A stretch of 64,000 nt of DNA from Tragulus kanchil (GCA_022376925.1 JAIOJX010000025.1:93709608-93773607), one strand, 5' to 3'. Positions 23,433 to 35,775 are shown, counted from the stretch's first letter. A program made the numbers and translations. The notes: a model not told the origin generated them from the letters alone.

Positions 23433-23765
23433 TGTTTGTTTTTTTTTTTTAAATTTTATTTATTTATCTTTTGTGGGGGTGAGGTGGGGAGGGAGGGGGA
23501 TGGGCGGGCCACTTCCATTGGTCTTCCATTTCTCCATTTTCGTCTGTCTCTGTTCTTTGGCTCCTGTGGGCCTCCCATCACGGTGGCCTGTGTTGTCGCA
23601 GAGTGTCAGCTCTGGGCGCACGCGTGCCAGAGCTCTGGCTCGGTAATTGGGCACATCGGTCCAGCCGCTCCGCGGCACGTGGGATCTTCCCAGGCCAGGG
23701 ATCGAACCGGCGCCCCTTGCACTGCAAGGCGGTGTCCTTACCCACTGGACCACCAGGGGAAGCCC
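23433..23765 (-). mobile_element. Young tRNA-derived SINE, complete
   Basis: Reverse-strand copy of the family at 7391 and 59397: T run, ATTTTATTTATTTAT, GC-rich middle (CCGCTCCGCGGCACGTGGG), B box antisense GGGATCGAACC and head end CACCAGGGGAAGCCC. A perfect 16-bp target-site duplication CAAATGTTTCAATGTT lies at 23417-23432 and 23766-23781, which argues for a recent insertion. Confidence 0.96.
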
Positions 23766-23781
23766 CAAATGTTTCAATGTT

Positions 23782-24904
23782 AACAAGGTAATCAATGATA
23801 TAGGTATTTCTGAAGCTTAAAGAGATAAATCAGTCTTAGATTTTGAATGATAAGGTCTTCCAAATGTGCTTCTGAGATGTGTTTTTACTTAGAGATAGCA
23901 TTAATATGGTCTTCAGGTGATTGACCTCTTTCAAATCTTTCAGAAAAATAACATAGTAAGTTAATAGTATGAAGCCACTAACTCTTAACCTATGGCTGCA
24001 TGATGTGTGTGTGTGTGTGTGTGATTAGGTATTTGGACTATATCAGTTAGTATTAGGGGAGATCAGCTAAATTTGTAGGCATAAACAGGACATATTACCA
24101 GATAAGCCTAGAATATTGCTGTTATCCTATCTGCTACTGCCACTAACCAGCTTTGTTTGGTTTGTAGCCCAAATGTTACTTTTGGGAAATTGGTAATTTG
24201 GATTGAAAAATGTAGTTATCTTTAAGAAAATTAAGCCTAAGCCCTAGTCTCATAGATTCATATACTTATAGCCTGTTAGTCTGTTTATAAAATGCAGGCC
24301 ATTCATATAATAATTAGAATGATTGTATATATTATCATCATCATCTATAAACATGTTTTTTACAAGTAAAGAATAAATTATTAGAAAATTTGGTCTTCCT
24401 CTGATGAAAGTTGAACCTGCCTCTTTGTTGGTTATTTCATAGCCTGTACTTCAGTATTATCAATCCCCTGTCTTTTCTAGTGGTGAAATTGACTTTCCAG
24501 TTGACTGTTTTTCCAAAATAGGGATGCTTATTTTTTATTACAAAGATAATGTATATAATTAAAAACTTCTTTCATACCAAAAAGATGCAAATATAAGGAT
24601 GAAAATGAAAATCATCCATAATTCTGCACCCAAATTTAGGCATTATTCATACTTTGATTTATATGCTTCCATATTCTTTTCTCTGAATGCTCACATATGT
24701 ATTTGTATTTGATTAAAGATGGGGTAGTAAAATATTACTACTTTGTAACCTTTATTTAAAGACTTAATGTCATCTGTGATAGCATTTTTCCATGCTTATA
24801 ATTTTGCCTCATCACTTCTAAGGACCACATAGTGTTCTGATATTTTTGATCAATATGGTTTGCTTAAACTATCCCCATAAATGGCATTTCAGAATTCTTT
24901 TCTC
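23782..24904. other. Unclassified intron sequence
   Basis: Single-copy AT-rich DNA with a TG run. The part around 24520-24900 (CATGCTTATAATTTTGCC, CAATATGGTTTGC) resembles old L1 text read backwards, but too weakly to call. Confidence 0.4.
24004..24023. repeat. TG microsatellite
   Basis: About ten TG units in unique intronic sequence. Confidence 0.9.
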
Positions 24905-25155
24905 AGCAATAATTGCAATAGGTAACATTTATTTAGTGCTTACTAAGTTCCTGGCAGTGTTCTAGGTGCTTTTTTGAGTTTGCCTGTTTTATTATTAAAA
25001 CCCTGTGAGGCGAATACTATTATTGTCTCTGCTCAGGAAGAAACCAAAGCACAGAAAGTTTAACTTGTCAAGGTCACATGGGTAGGAAGAGGTTTGCATC
25101 AGAAGTCTAAATCCAGACAGTCTGGCTCCTCGGCTCCAAGCTCTTAATCACCATT
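24905..25155 (-). repeat. MIR, complete display
   Basis: Antisense MIR: ATTTAGTGCTTACTAAG, CAGTGTTCTAGGTGC, CCCTGTGAGGCGAATAC, AACCAAAGCACAGAAAG, GTCAAGGTCACATGGGTAGG, CCAGACAGTCTGGCTCC, CTCTTAATCACC. One of the best-preserved MIRs here. Confidence 0.9.
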
Positions 25156-25981
25156 CAGTAACTCTTTCCCCTATAAACAGCATTGCAGAGACTATTCTTG
25201 AACATACATGTTTCACACTTTACAAATTATTTTCTTTGGATGTACTTTCAGAAACAGACTTGACTAGTCAAAGAATATTTGTATCATCAAATTTCTTCTC
25301 CATTGAGAGGTTGTACCAGTTCATGCTGGAGCAGCCACCTCTGAATGTGTTCCTTTCCCCACACCTTCTCCATTACTAATGTTATTATTCTTTTTCATAT
25401 TTGCCATATAACAAGTGAATATTATTTCCTGTAAAGAATTTTACTTATTTGATTATTGTGAGGTTTAACCTATTTAAGCTTGTTACCCCATACAGTTTTT
25501 CTTCAAAAAAATTGCCTTTTCTCAGTTTTTTTAAGTTAGTGGAGTTTTTCTTTTAGGTAATTGATTTATAAGAGTTCCTTTTGTAGTGCAACTATTAATG
25601 TATTGTTTTATATTGGAAATACAGCTTATAATTCACATTTGAACCTCACAGTTCTCCTGTCATAAAGAAGTTCATAATTTTTATTAATCCTATATCTCAG
25701 TTTGTGTTTGGGTTTGGTGTTATCCATAAAAGACCTTCCACATCAAACTTATAAGAATATTTACTTATATTGTCTCAATACTTTTGCAGGATCATATTTT
25801 CATAATCAAATCTTATATGTATATAGACATTAGAAATGGTATGGCATAGGAATCTAAAAGTTATTAAATATTTCTCTTTATTTTATAAATTTTGAGATAG
25901 ATACTGAATTCTCATGACATTGACTTTTAATAATTAAAAGAATGAGTTATATAAACATTATGATTTTAAAAGTGGTGTTCT

Positions 25982-26135
25982 GGGTTTCCCTGGTGGTCCA
26001 GTGGATAAGGATAGCACCTTGCAATGCAAGGGGCGCCGGTTTGATCCCTGGCCTGAGAAGATCCCATGTGCCATGGAACGGCTAGACCAACATGTCCAGC
26101 TACCAAGCTGGAGCTCTGGGGTGCATGTACTCAGA
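25982..26135 (+). mobile_element. tRNA-derived SINE cut at a duplication junction
   Basis: Head and part of the body of the SINE at 27145, ending abruptly after TACTCAGA, where the sequence jumps back to 24974. The missing half is explained by the break of duplication 9, not by normal 5' or 3' SINE truncation. Confidence 0.92.
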
Positions 26136-26317
26136 TTGAGTTTGCCTGTTTTATTATTAAAACCCTGTGAGGCGAATACTATTATTGTCTCTGCTCAGGA
26201 AGAAACCAAAGCACAGAAAGTTTAACTTGTCAAGGTCACATGGGTAGGAAGAGGTTTGCATCAGAAGTCTAAATCCAGACAGTCTGGCTCCTCGGCTCCA
26301 AGCTCTTAATCACCATT
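26136..26317 (-). repeat. MIR, right part only
   Basis: Second display of the MIR at 24905, lacking its first approximately 70 bp because duplication 9 begins inside it. Confidence 0.88.
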
Positions 26318-27144
26318 CAGTAACTCTTTCCCCTATAAACAGCATTGCAGAGACTATTCTTGAACATACATGTTTCACACTTTACAAATTATTTTCTTTG
26401 GATGTACTTTCAGAAACAGACTTGACTAGTCAAAGAATATTTGTATCATCAAATTTCTTCTCCATTGAGAGGTTGTACCAGTTCATGCTGGAGCAGCCAC
26501 CTCTGAATGTGTTCCTTTCCCCACACCTTCTCCATTACTAATGTTATTATTCTTTTTCATATTTGCCATATAACAAGTGAATATTATTTCCTGTAAAGAA
26601 TTTTACTTATTTGATTATTGTGAGGTTTAACCTATTTAAGCTTGTTACCCCATACAGTTTTTCTTCAAAAAAATTGCCTTTTTCTCAGTTTTTTTAAGTT
26701 AGTGGAGTTTTTCTTTTAGGTAATTGATTTATAAGAGTTCCTTTTGTAGTGCAACTATTAATGTATTGTTTTATATTGGAAATACAGCTTATAATTCACA
26801 TTTGAACCTCACAGTTCTCCTGTCATAAAGAAGTTCATAATTTTTATTAATCCTATATCTCAGTTTGTGTTTGGGTTTGGTGTTATCCATAAAAGACCTT
26901 CCACATCAAACTTATAAGAATATTTACTTATATTGTCTCAATACTTTTGCAGGATCATATTTTCATAATCAAATCTTATATGTATATAGACATTAGAAAT
27001 GGTATGGCATAGGAATCTAAAAGTTATTAAATATTTCTCTTTATTTTATAAATTTTGAGATAGATACTGAATTCTCATGACATTGACTTTTAATAATTAA
27101 AAGAATGAGTTATATAAACATTATGATTTTAAAAGTGGTGTTCT

Positions 27145-27415
27145 GGGTTTCCCTGGTGGTCCAGTGGATAAGGATAGCACCTTGCAATGCAAGGGGCGCC
27201 GGTTTGATCCCTGGCCTGAGAAGATCCCATGTGCCATGGAACGGCTAGACCAACATGTCCAGCTACCAAGCTGGAGCTCTGGGGTGCATGTACTCAGAGT
27301 TCTCAGTGCTCTGCAATGAGAGAGGCCACTGCTGTGGGAGGCCCACACAGGCCAAGAGCGAAGGTGGATTAAAATAGATAAATGAAAGGCCACTAGAAGT
27401 GGTCAAAAAAAAAAA
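27145..27415 (+). mobile_element. tRNA-derived SINE, complete, older subfamily
   Basis: GGGTTTCCCTGGTGGTCCAG head, B box GGTTTGATCCC, body with CATGTCCAGCTACC and GGAGGCCCACACAGGCC, A tail. Target-site duplication AAAAGTGGTGTTCT at the left and AAAAGTGGTATTCT at the right (one difference). It shares body layout with the young copies but lacks their GC-rich 3' segment. Confidence 0.93.
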
Positions 27416-27429
27416 AAAAGTGGTATTCT

Positions 27430-28114
27430 TCCACTTAAATTTTTGTTTTCAGGATTTTCCTGGATAATTATGTGCATGTATTCTCCCCAAACATCAAAAA
27501 GTCTTTCTTGATTGAAAAATTCCCATTGAGTTTCAAGTCTAATCAGGTATAGTTGAGATATTTAATGCTAAGCCATTCATTTAGTAAAGGAACGTATCTC
27601 CCCATTTAGTCCAATTTTTGACTACATATTTTCCCACTCAAATTGTAGACATTTGGAAAAAAATATGCAAAGTTGTCAAGTGTACAGTGAAAAATCATCC
27701 AGTAATACCAGGTAATACCAGAAATGCTAACTTTAAATGTTTTACCTATTTTTCATACCTCTAAAAGGAAATTCAGTTTATTAATGCAATGGCTGCTGTC
27801 TGTAAGATTTCAAAAATTTGTACCATATGTGTTGTTTGAACACAATCTTAAAAATAGCTGTGACCTTTTAAACTTTTGTCATCATCATTCAGTAAGACAA
27901 GTGACAGATTTAGGCACACATGCAAAAATATCTAAATATATACATTGAGGCATGTTTCCTAGCTATTGACAAAGTCCAGTGACAAATTTATATTTTCAGT
28001 AGTACATGTGGGCGTATATGTACACTTATGTAATAATCTACAGAATTATCTTACACCCCCATATCTGCCTTCTTCATATGCAGTTTCTTTTTTTCCCTCT
28101 AGTCATGGAACAGA
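27430..28114. other. Unclassified intron sequence
   Basis: AT-rich single-copy DNA with no recognised repeat or exon. Confidence 0.5.
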
Positions 28115-28205
28115 ATTCTGTGCCCCGATCTGTTGTTAACTAGCTTTGTAACTTGAAACAAGTCATTTAATTTTTTTAACTTTCTATTTGCTATTACATG
28201 ACACA
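28115..28205 (+). repeat. MIR fragment
   Basis: ACTAGCTTTGTAACTTG, AAACAAGTCATTTAATTT, ACTTTCTATTTGC matches the MIR core in sense orientation. Confidence 0.65.
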
Positions 28206-28267
28206 TGAACTACTTTTCAGCGTTATGATTTTGTTTTGACTTTAGTTTTCTAGAATTTTTATATATT

Positions 28268-28470
28268 TGGCAAATTTATTAATTTACCAAATACTTTGTA
28301 GTACATACTATGCACCAGCAGACAGTGTGCCAGCTTTTGGCCAAACAACATGGTTCAGACCCTCAGGGAGCTTATAGTCTCTGGCGAAACAGGGAGATTC
28401 CTTAAATAATTACTGAATTACAGTTGTGATAAGTATTCCAGTAGGGTTGGTAATAGAGATGCCAACCATG
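28268..28470 (-). repeat. L2 relic
   Basis: ACATACTATGCACCAGCAGA, CAGTGTGCCAGC, CTCAGGGAGCTTATAGTC, AATTACTGAATTACAG matches the familiar L2-type sequence read backwards. Confidence 0.65.
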
Positions 28471-28474
28471 TGAA

Positions 28475-29829
28475 TATATAAGTGTATGTGCCAGGGCAGT
28501 GGCTTGTGACTCATTCAGATTTAGCTGACTTACAGTTCTGTCTCCTTTTTAGTGTACTCAACATCTCCCACATTCTCTTCATTTCCTCTTTGACTGATTT
28601 TGATAACTCCTTAACTGGTTTTCCTTTTCTCTTTCAGACACTGCAGTCCAAATCCAAACTGTTGCTAAATTACCTGCTTAAGATATAAATCAGATCATCT
28701 CTTTTATTTCCAAGATTTTCATTCAGGATATTTTTTTTCTTCACCATGACATTCAATGCCTTTAAATGATTTGGTCCGTCATGTCTTGTGCAGCCTCACT
28801 TTTGCTACTTCCCAGAAATTATCCATCCATTAGGGATCAAAAGCCAAGCAACTGTAATTAGATCAGAGGAAAATTTGACTGAGCTGGAGTTTGGAAGTTA
28901 TTCATTGTCTTATTGAAAACAAAATTGATGGATTCTTAAAGAACAGTGGCATCCTGGAAAATGGCTATACTAAGTGATGAGAAAGAAATATTTGGGAGGT
29001 CAGAGGAATATGATAGTATAGTGTCACCAGAGCCAAAGAAAATGGAATTTGGAGGAAGAATGAATTATTGAGAGGGATCAAGGAGAAAGAGAACTGAGAA
29101 AAGTATCCTAGATTTGCAGATACAGAGATCATTTGAATCATTCATTTCAGACACATAATGACACTTTTTACTGTTTCCAGAAGAATAATCTTCTGAATAA
29201 CGCTACTAAGAAAATATTATGAGAAGTATAATGTTACATAGGGAAAAAATATGTCTACCCCTGGAATGAGGGGATAATCCTGTTTATAGAATAAGTAGTC
29301 ATTTTAAAATATATTAATATAAATTATAACTGAATTTTTAACTTGGAAGTTCTCAACTTTTTACCATCACACACAGTCTTTATTAGATTTGTCATGTTTC
29401 CTCTGAAGTTTCTCTTAGATAACAAAAGGGGGTACATGCGGTGGTTTGTTCTCAGAGTAGAATATAAATGATGGAGGACTTTAAAGAGCCTGTGATTGGG
29501 TAACATGTTTGCTATATCAACAGTTGACTGCAGTATTTTTGTATCAGATTGAGGTCAGATAGAATGTCACATTACTTTGTTTTTTAAGCATCTAACTGTT
29601 AACAGTTGAAAAAAACAGACCTAATCCCATCTGTTATTAAAGACGGACTGGCCACATGGTATCTCGTCCTCCTTGATGTAATTAATGAGCAAAAATATGT
29701 CCACCAATGAGCCTGGAGAATTACCTTAATGTGGTAAATCAAGATGTAGTAAAACATGGTTCAAGTTTTAAGTAATTTGGTATAGAAAGACAGTATAAGG
29801 TGGGAGGGAGGTTAAAGAGAGAGGTGACA
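28475..29829. other. Unclassified intron sequence
   Basis: Single-copy AT-rich DNA. Short frames only. Part near 28540-28680 has L2-like wording but is not convincing. Confidence 0.45.
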
Positions 29830-29925
29830 TATGTATACCTATGGTCAATTTACATTGATGTCTGGCAGAAACCATCACAATATTGTAAAGTAGTTATCCT
29901 CTAATTAAAACAAAAATTGTACAAA
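29830..29925 (+). mobile_element. Artiodactyl L1 3' end
   Basis: CACAATATTGTAAAGTAG, TTATCCTCTAATTAAAAC matches the typical L1 3' terminus of artiodactyls, which ends in such text before the A tail. Short and truncated. Confidence 0.65.
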
Positions 29926-29944
29926 AAGAAAGACAACATAGCCA

Positions 29945-30065
29945 GATGTCTTGGCTTAAAGTTAGCTTCATTACCTTCTAAAAATATCCTCTTGGACAAA
30001 TTATTTAACCTCTCATTTCTTCTGTTACAAACTAGAAATAAGAGTACTAGCTGTCTGATTTTGTG
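29945..30065 (+). repeat. MIR fragment
   Basis: TCTTGGACAAATTATTTAAC, CTCTCATTTCTTCTG, AACTAGAAATAAGAG resembles the MIR core. It runs into a TA/CA-rich tract. Confidence 0.6.
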
Positions 30066-30165
30066 GTTAACATATATGAATACATACACATATAAATGTA
30101 TATATAGCTGTGTTTCATATATATATACACACACATACAGATATGTGTGTGTATAAAATGCATAT
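30062..30165. repeat. TA/CA-rich microsatellite
   Basis: Mixed ATAC, TATA, ACAC and TGTG units following a MIR fragment. The only open frames here are short low-complexity reads of it. Confidence 0.85.
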
Positions 30166-30169
30166 AAAA

Positions 30170-31376
30170 TTTAAAACAGCTCCTGGAACCTATTGATATT
30201 ATGTATGATTACAGTTTAGTGATTTTCTAGAAAAGCAGATACTCTTTAGTTTGTAAATTTCCTCATGATGGGACTTCAAGTCTGCAGAGCATTGCAGCAG
30301 CAAATTTGTCCTTAAAGTTGGGAAGCAGGGGGAGTGTTTATTTTGGAAGAAAGAGAGAGGTCCAGGGATATGTAAAAGGTCAGGCACTATTGTTTCCTAA
30401 GTATTGTAAGATACTCATTTCTTTTATAAGCCAGTGTAATTTCCTTGTGCATGGATTAATCTAGGAGATTACTCTTGCTTGTAGATGTACTTTTAAATAT
30501 AAATGGCAAATATTGCTTACATTTATTTCAATATATTGCTTTTCTAGACATTTTTTGTTTTCAGAGAATTTCCAAGGTCTTTGTAACTATTTTTTAACAG
30601 TACCACCTCAAACATGTTAAAATGCACCCACAGCACATACCGTTATACTTTATTTTTAAACTTTATTTCTATTGAACTATAATTGAATGATTAATACAAT
30701 ACTGTTTTGTTGTGTTTTCTTTTGGATTTGGAATCCTAAGATCTCAAACATTTTCATTGTTTCATGAAAATTCATCATCCAGCTGTAGGCTGTCTGTCTT
30801 TATCCATTTACTGGAAAGAATGGCCCTATTTCAAATTTTGTAAAACTCAAGGTGGCTCAGTTAAATAGTAGTTCATCTTCAGCTCTGCCCTGACTTCACC
30901 CTTCTTTATACTGTCTGATAAGGTGGATACCTGTTCTAGTTCTGTCCATATAAAAACAGGTTTGACCGAAGAAATTAAAAGTAGCAATAGCGCTTTTCTT
31001 ACTAGGAGAGCTCATGTGTGCCCTGAGACAGGAGCGGAATTAGTTACAGGAATATACTGGCACTCTTGAATATGCAAAGCCTGGTCTACCAGATTGAGCT
31101 TGAGTTTTACTTAGAGTACCCTACCATCTGGATGTCTGGACAACAGGGACATTGGGTGCACTGGGAGTTTAACGATGCACATTTTTTTTTGACGTCAAAA
31201 CTTCTTGTTAAGTAAAGAGCTGAACTTCTCACCTAGAAGTATAGTGGCCATTTATATGGCCAGAATTTTAAAAAATAGTAAGATTATGAGTTAGAGTATA
31301 TAATTTTGATTATTTTAAAGAAATTTTTAAACAAATATTCACCATTAATTCTCTTTTAAAATTTCTTTACTGGAGT
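30170..31376. other. Unclassified intron sequence in duplication 10
   Basis: No family recognised for most of this block. It repeats as 31380-32535. Confidence 0.45.
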
Positions 31377-32535
31377 TAGGATTTTCTAGAAAAGCAGATA
31401 CTCTTTAGTTTGTAAATTTCCTCATGATGGGACTTCAAGTCTGCAGAGCATTGCAGCAGCAAATTTGTCCTTAAAGTTGGGAAGCAGGGGGAGTGTTTAT
31501 TTTGGAAGAAAGAGAGAGGTCCAGGGATATGTAAAAGGTCAGGCACTATTGTTTCCTAAGTATTGTAAGATACTCATTTCTTTTATAAGCCAGTGTAATT
31601 TCCTTGTGCATGGATTAATCTAGGAGATTACTCTTGCTTGTAGATGTACTTTTAAATATAAATGGCAAATATTGCTTACATTTATTTCAATATATTGCTT
31701 TTCTAGACATTTTTTGTTTTCAGAGAATTTCCAAGGTCTTTGTAACTATTTTTTAACAGTACCACCTCAAACATGTTAAAATGCACCCACAGCACATACC
31801 GTTATACTTTATTTTTAAACTTTATTTCTATTGAACTATAATTGAATGATTAATACAATACTGTTTTGTTGTGTTTTCTTTTTGGATTTGGAATCCTAAG
31901 ATCTCAAACATTTTCATTGTTTCATGAAAATTCATCATCCAGCTGTAGGCTGTCTGTCTTTATCCATTTACTGGAAAGAATGGCCCTATTTCAAATTTTG
32001 TAAAACTCAAGGTGGCTCAGTTAAATAGTAGTTCATCTTCAGCTCTGCCCTGACTTCACCCTTCTTTATACTGTCTGATAAGGTGGATACCTGTTCTAGT
32101 TCTGTCCATATAAAAACAGGTTTGACCGAAGAAATTAAAAGTAGCAATAGCGCTTTTCTTACTAGGAGAGCTCATGTGTGCCCTGAGACAGGAGCGGAAT
32201 TAGTTACAGGAATATACTGGCACTCTTGAATATGCAAAGCCTGGTCTACCAGATTGAGCTTGAGTTTTACTTAGAGTACCCTACCATCTGGATGTCTGGA
32301 CAACAGGGACATTGGGTGCACTGGGAGTTTAACGATGCACATTTTTTTTTGACGTCAAAACTTCTTGTTAAGTAAAGAGCTGAACTTCTCACCTAGAAGT
32401 ATAGTGGCCATTTATATGGCCAGAATTTTAAAAAATAGTAAGATTATGAGTTAGAGTATATAATTTTGATTATTTTAAAGAAATTTTTAAACAAATATTC
32501 ACCATTAATTCTCTTTTTAAAATTTCTACTGGAGT
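30221..32535. repeat. Direct duplication 10 (offset about 1159 bp)
   Basis: 30221-31376 recurs as 31380-32535 with a three-base spacer. Differences are single T-run length changes (near 30720 versus 31880, and near 31354) and a small indel at the right end. The repeated block is AT-rich and mostly unclassified. Copy two continues directly into a recognisable L1 3' region. Confidence 0.95.
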
Positions 32536-33420
32536 ATAATAGACAGTGATGTATTAGTTTCTGCTGTATAGGAAAGTGAATGTGTTATGCATATACATAT
32601 ATCCACTGTTTTATTTCTATTCCCATATGGGTCATTACAGAGTATTGAATACAGTTTCCTGTCCTAGATAATAGACTCATATTAGTTACCTTTTTATATA
32701 TAGTAATGTGTGTGTATGTGTATATATATGTCTATCCCAGACTCCCAATTTGTCCCTCCCAAACCTTTTCCTCTTTTGATAACTGTAAGTTTGTTTCTGC
32801 ATCTGTGACTCTATTTCTGTTTTGTAAATAGGTTTATTTGTACTTTTTAAAAAACAGATTCCACATATAGGCAGTATCACATGATATTTATCTTTCTGTG
32901 TCCAACTTGCTTCAGTCAGTATAACATACATGCATGTTGCCACAAATGGCACTATTTCATTCCTTTTTTATGGATGAGTAATATTTCACTGTATATGTGT
33001 ACCAAATTTTTTTCTATCCATTCCTCCGTTGATGAAAATTTAGACTGTTCCCATGTCCTGGCTACTATAAATAGTGCTGAGATGAACATTGGTGCATGTG
33101 TATCTTTTCAACTTATGATTTTCTCTGGATATATACCCTTGAGTAGGATTGTTAGATTATATGGTGATTCTATTTGTAGTTTTTTAAGGAATCTCCATAC
33201 TGTCTTCCATAGTGGCTGTACCAACTTATATTCCCGCCAACAGTGTAGGAAAGTTCCCATTACTCCATACCCTCTCCAGCATTTATTGTATTAGATTTTT
33301 TGATGTTGGCCATATTGACTCATGTGAGGTGATAACTCACTGAAATTTTGATTTGAATTTCTCTAATACTGGTGAAATAGAGCATCTTTTCATGTGCTTT
33401 TTGGCCATCTGTGTAAGACT
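32525..33420 (-). mobile_element. Artiodactyl L1 3' region
   Basis: Antisense L1 3' UTR and ORF2 end: GTTTCTGCTGTATAGG, ATACATATATCCACTG, GGTCATTACAGAGTATTG, CTTGCTTCAGTCAGTATAAC, GGATATATACCCTTGAGTAG, GGAATCTCCATACTGTCTTC, CCAACAGTGTAGGAAAG. Long, with recognisable order, but no intact frame. Related to the fragment at 35140. Confidence 0.9.
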
Positions 33421-33539
33421 GGCATCGTGTCTTTATCAGCTCTTCCCAAATATAAAAGAGGATGTTGAAATATATTGTTTCAAAGGGACTTCATATCTCT
33501 AAAATTCTAGTAACTGTAACAGACTTTTCTTAATCTTCA

Positions 33540-33596
33540 TTCATTCAGCAAATATTTATTGATTTATATTTTCATTCAGCAAATATTTATTGATTG
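33540..33596. repeat. Short tandem repeat of about 28 bp
   Basis: CATTCAGCAAATATTTATTG occurs twice about 28 bp apart. Such text also opens many L2/MIR relics, so this may be a local slip inside one. Confidence 0.8.
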
Positions 33597-33609
33597 CTAT
33601 ATTGACTTG

Positions 33610-33705
33610 ATTCAGGTTCAAACTCTGCCATTACAATCCAAACTATAGGTCCTAGGACAATTTCCTTAACTTTTCTCTGTTTCCCTGTCTGTAAATAGGC
33701 TTTTT
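33610..33705 (+). repeat. Possible MIR fragment
   Basis: TTCAGGTTCAAACTCTGCC, GACAATTTCCTTAAC, CCCTGTCTGTAAATAGG fits a diverged MIR core. Confidence 0.5.
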
Positions 33706-33713
33706 TTAGTGAT

Positions 33714-33785
33714 TTATACACACACACACACACACGTGTATATATGTGCGTGTGTGTGTATGTATATACATATAGTATATTTATA
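33714..33785. repeat. CA/TG/TA compound microsatellite
   Basis: A CA run of about eight units passes into GTGTATATATGTGCG and TGTGTGTATGTATA. It lies just upstream of the BovB fragment. Confidence 0.9.
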
Positions 33786-33857
33786 CATGCAATCTCAAAG
33801 AAAGGTAATGCAAAAGAATGTTCTAATTACTGTAGTTTTACTCATTTCACATGCAAG

Positions 33858-35095
33858 AAAGAGTATGCTCAAAATCCTTCAAGATAGGCTTCAGCAGTAT
33901 GTGAACTGAGTACTTCCAGATATGGAAGCTGGATTTAGAAAAGCAGAGAAACCGGAGATCAAATTGGCAACATATGCTGGATCAGAGAAAAAGCAAGGGA
34001 ATTCCAAAAAAGCATGTACTTCTACTTTGCTCGCAATACTAAAGCCTTTGACTGTGTGGATCACAACAATCTGTGGAATACTGTTAATGAGATAGGAATA
34101 CCAAACCACATTACCTTCCTCCTGAACAACCTGTATTTGGGACAAGAAGCAACAGTTAGAACTAAACATGGAACAACGGACTGTTTCAAAATTGTGCATC
34201 AAGACTGTAAATTGTCACCCTACTTATTTATCTTCTGTGCAGAATACATCATAGAAAATGCTTGGCTGAATTAATCACAAGCTGGAGTCAAGATTGCCAG
34301 AAGAAATATCAACAAACTGACATATGTAGATGATACCACTTTAATGGCAGAAGGTGAAGGGGAGCTAACGAGCCTTTTGATGAAGGTGAAAGCAGAGAGG
34401 GAAAAAACTGGCTTAAAACTCAGCATTCAAAAAACAAAGATCATGGCATCTGATCCCATCACCTCATGGCAAATAGATGAGGAAAAAGTGGAAACAGTGT
34501 CAAATTTCGTTTTCTTGGGCTCCAAAATCAATGTGGTTGGTGACTGCAGCCACAAAATTAAGACACTCTTTGGAAGAAAAGCTATGATAAAAATAGACAG
34601 TGTATTAAAAAGCAGAGACATCACTTTTCTAATAAATATCTCTATAGTCAAAGCTGTGATTTTTCTAGTAGTCATGTATGAATATGAGAGTTGGACCATA
34701 ATGAAGGCTGAGCACCAATGAATTGATGCTTTCTAATTATGGTGCTGGAGAAGGCTCTTGAGAGTCCCTTGGACTGCAAGAAAATCAAACCAGTCAATCC
34801 TAAAGGAAATCAACCCTGAATATTCATTGGAAGGACTGGCGCTGAAGCTGTAGCTCCAGTAATTTGGCCACCTGATGCAAAGAGCTGACTCACTGGAAAA
34901 CGCCCTAATGCTAGGAGAGACAGAGGGCCAACAGAAGGGGGTGACAGAAGATGAGATGGTGGAATGGCATCATAGCATCAACAGTCATGAGTTTGAGCAA
35001 GCTCAGGGACACAGTGAAGGACAGGGAAGCTGGGCATGCTGCAGTTCACGGGGTTGCAGAATTGGACATGGCTTAGCGACTGAACAACAATAATA
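33858..35095 (+). mobile_element. BovB LINE, 3' half with degenerate reverse transcriptase
   Basis: About 1.24 kb matches the 3' half of BovB (RTE clade), the LINE that reached ruminants horizontally. Translated pieces show the reverse-transcriptase core: AFDCVDHNNLWN near 34047, then the palm region with an intact tyrosine-aspartate-aspartate (TYVDDTTLMAEGEGEL) near 34318. Further on comes LKLSIQKTKIMASDPITSWQ. The frame is broken by stops and shifts (for example between 34274 and 34318), so it is dead. The 5' half is missing, as is usual for this family. A short AT microsatellite follows the 3' end at about 35090. Confidence 0.93.
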
Positions 35096-35139
35096 TATAT
35101 ACATATACTTACGTGCACACACATATATACATGTGCACA

Positions 35140-35775
35140 TATAGTTTGTACTTTTATTGAAGTATAGTGGATTACAATGTTCTGTTCATTTTTGCTGTAT
35201 AGCAAAGTGATTCAGTTACAGATATCCATATATTCTTACCATTCTTTTCCATTATGGTTTATCATAGGATACTGAATATAATTCCCTGTCTTATATAGTA
35301 GGAGCTTCTGCTTTATCCATCCTATATATAATAGTTTGCATCTGCTAATCTCAAACTTCCAGTCCTCGCCTCCCCCACCCCTTCTCCCTTGGCATCCAGA
35401 AGTCTGTTCTCTCTGTCTGTAAGTCTTTCTTTTTTATAGGTACATTCATTTGTTTCATATTTTAGTTTCTACATATAATGGTAGCATATATTTTTATCCT
35501 TCTCTCTGACCTACTTCACTGAATACAGTAATCTCTAGGTCTGTCCATGTTACTGCAAATGGCATGATTTTGTTCTTTTTTTATGACTGAGTTATAGTCT
35601 ATTATGTATGTGCACCACATATTCATTATCTATTTATCTGTCAGTGGACATTTATGTTGACTCCATGTCTTGACCATTGTGACTAGTGCTGCTGTGAATA
35701 TTACAGTGCATGTATCTTTTCAAAGTATAGTTTTGTCTGCACAAGTGTTGTTGCTGGATCACGTAGCAACTCTAT
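35140..35775 (-). mobile_element. Artiodactyl L1 3' region, second insertion
   Basis: Antisense text TATTGAAGTATAGTGGATTA, TTGCTGTATAGCAAAGTG, CCCTGTCTTATATAGTAGG, TCCAGTCCTCGCCTCCCCC, GGTCTGTCCATGTTACTGC. It covers the same L1 part as 32525-33420 but differs enough to be a separate insertion. Confidence 0.9.

Larger units (their letters stand above)
24974..27298. repeat. Direct duplication 9 (offset 1162-1163 bp, no spacer)
   Basis: 24974-26135 is followed at once by its copy 26136-27298. The junction cuts a SINE: copy one ends inside it after TACTCAGA, while copy two continues to the A tail. It also cuts a MIR, whose left part exists only in copy one's flank. One T run differs by a base (near 25519 versus 26682). 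Confidence 0.96.

Noticed and set aside
32881..33294. 137-residue frame suggestive of a cysteine-rich protein
   Set aside because: It is the antisense of an L1 3' region. Similar reading occurs wherever this L1 part is present.
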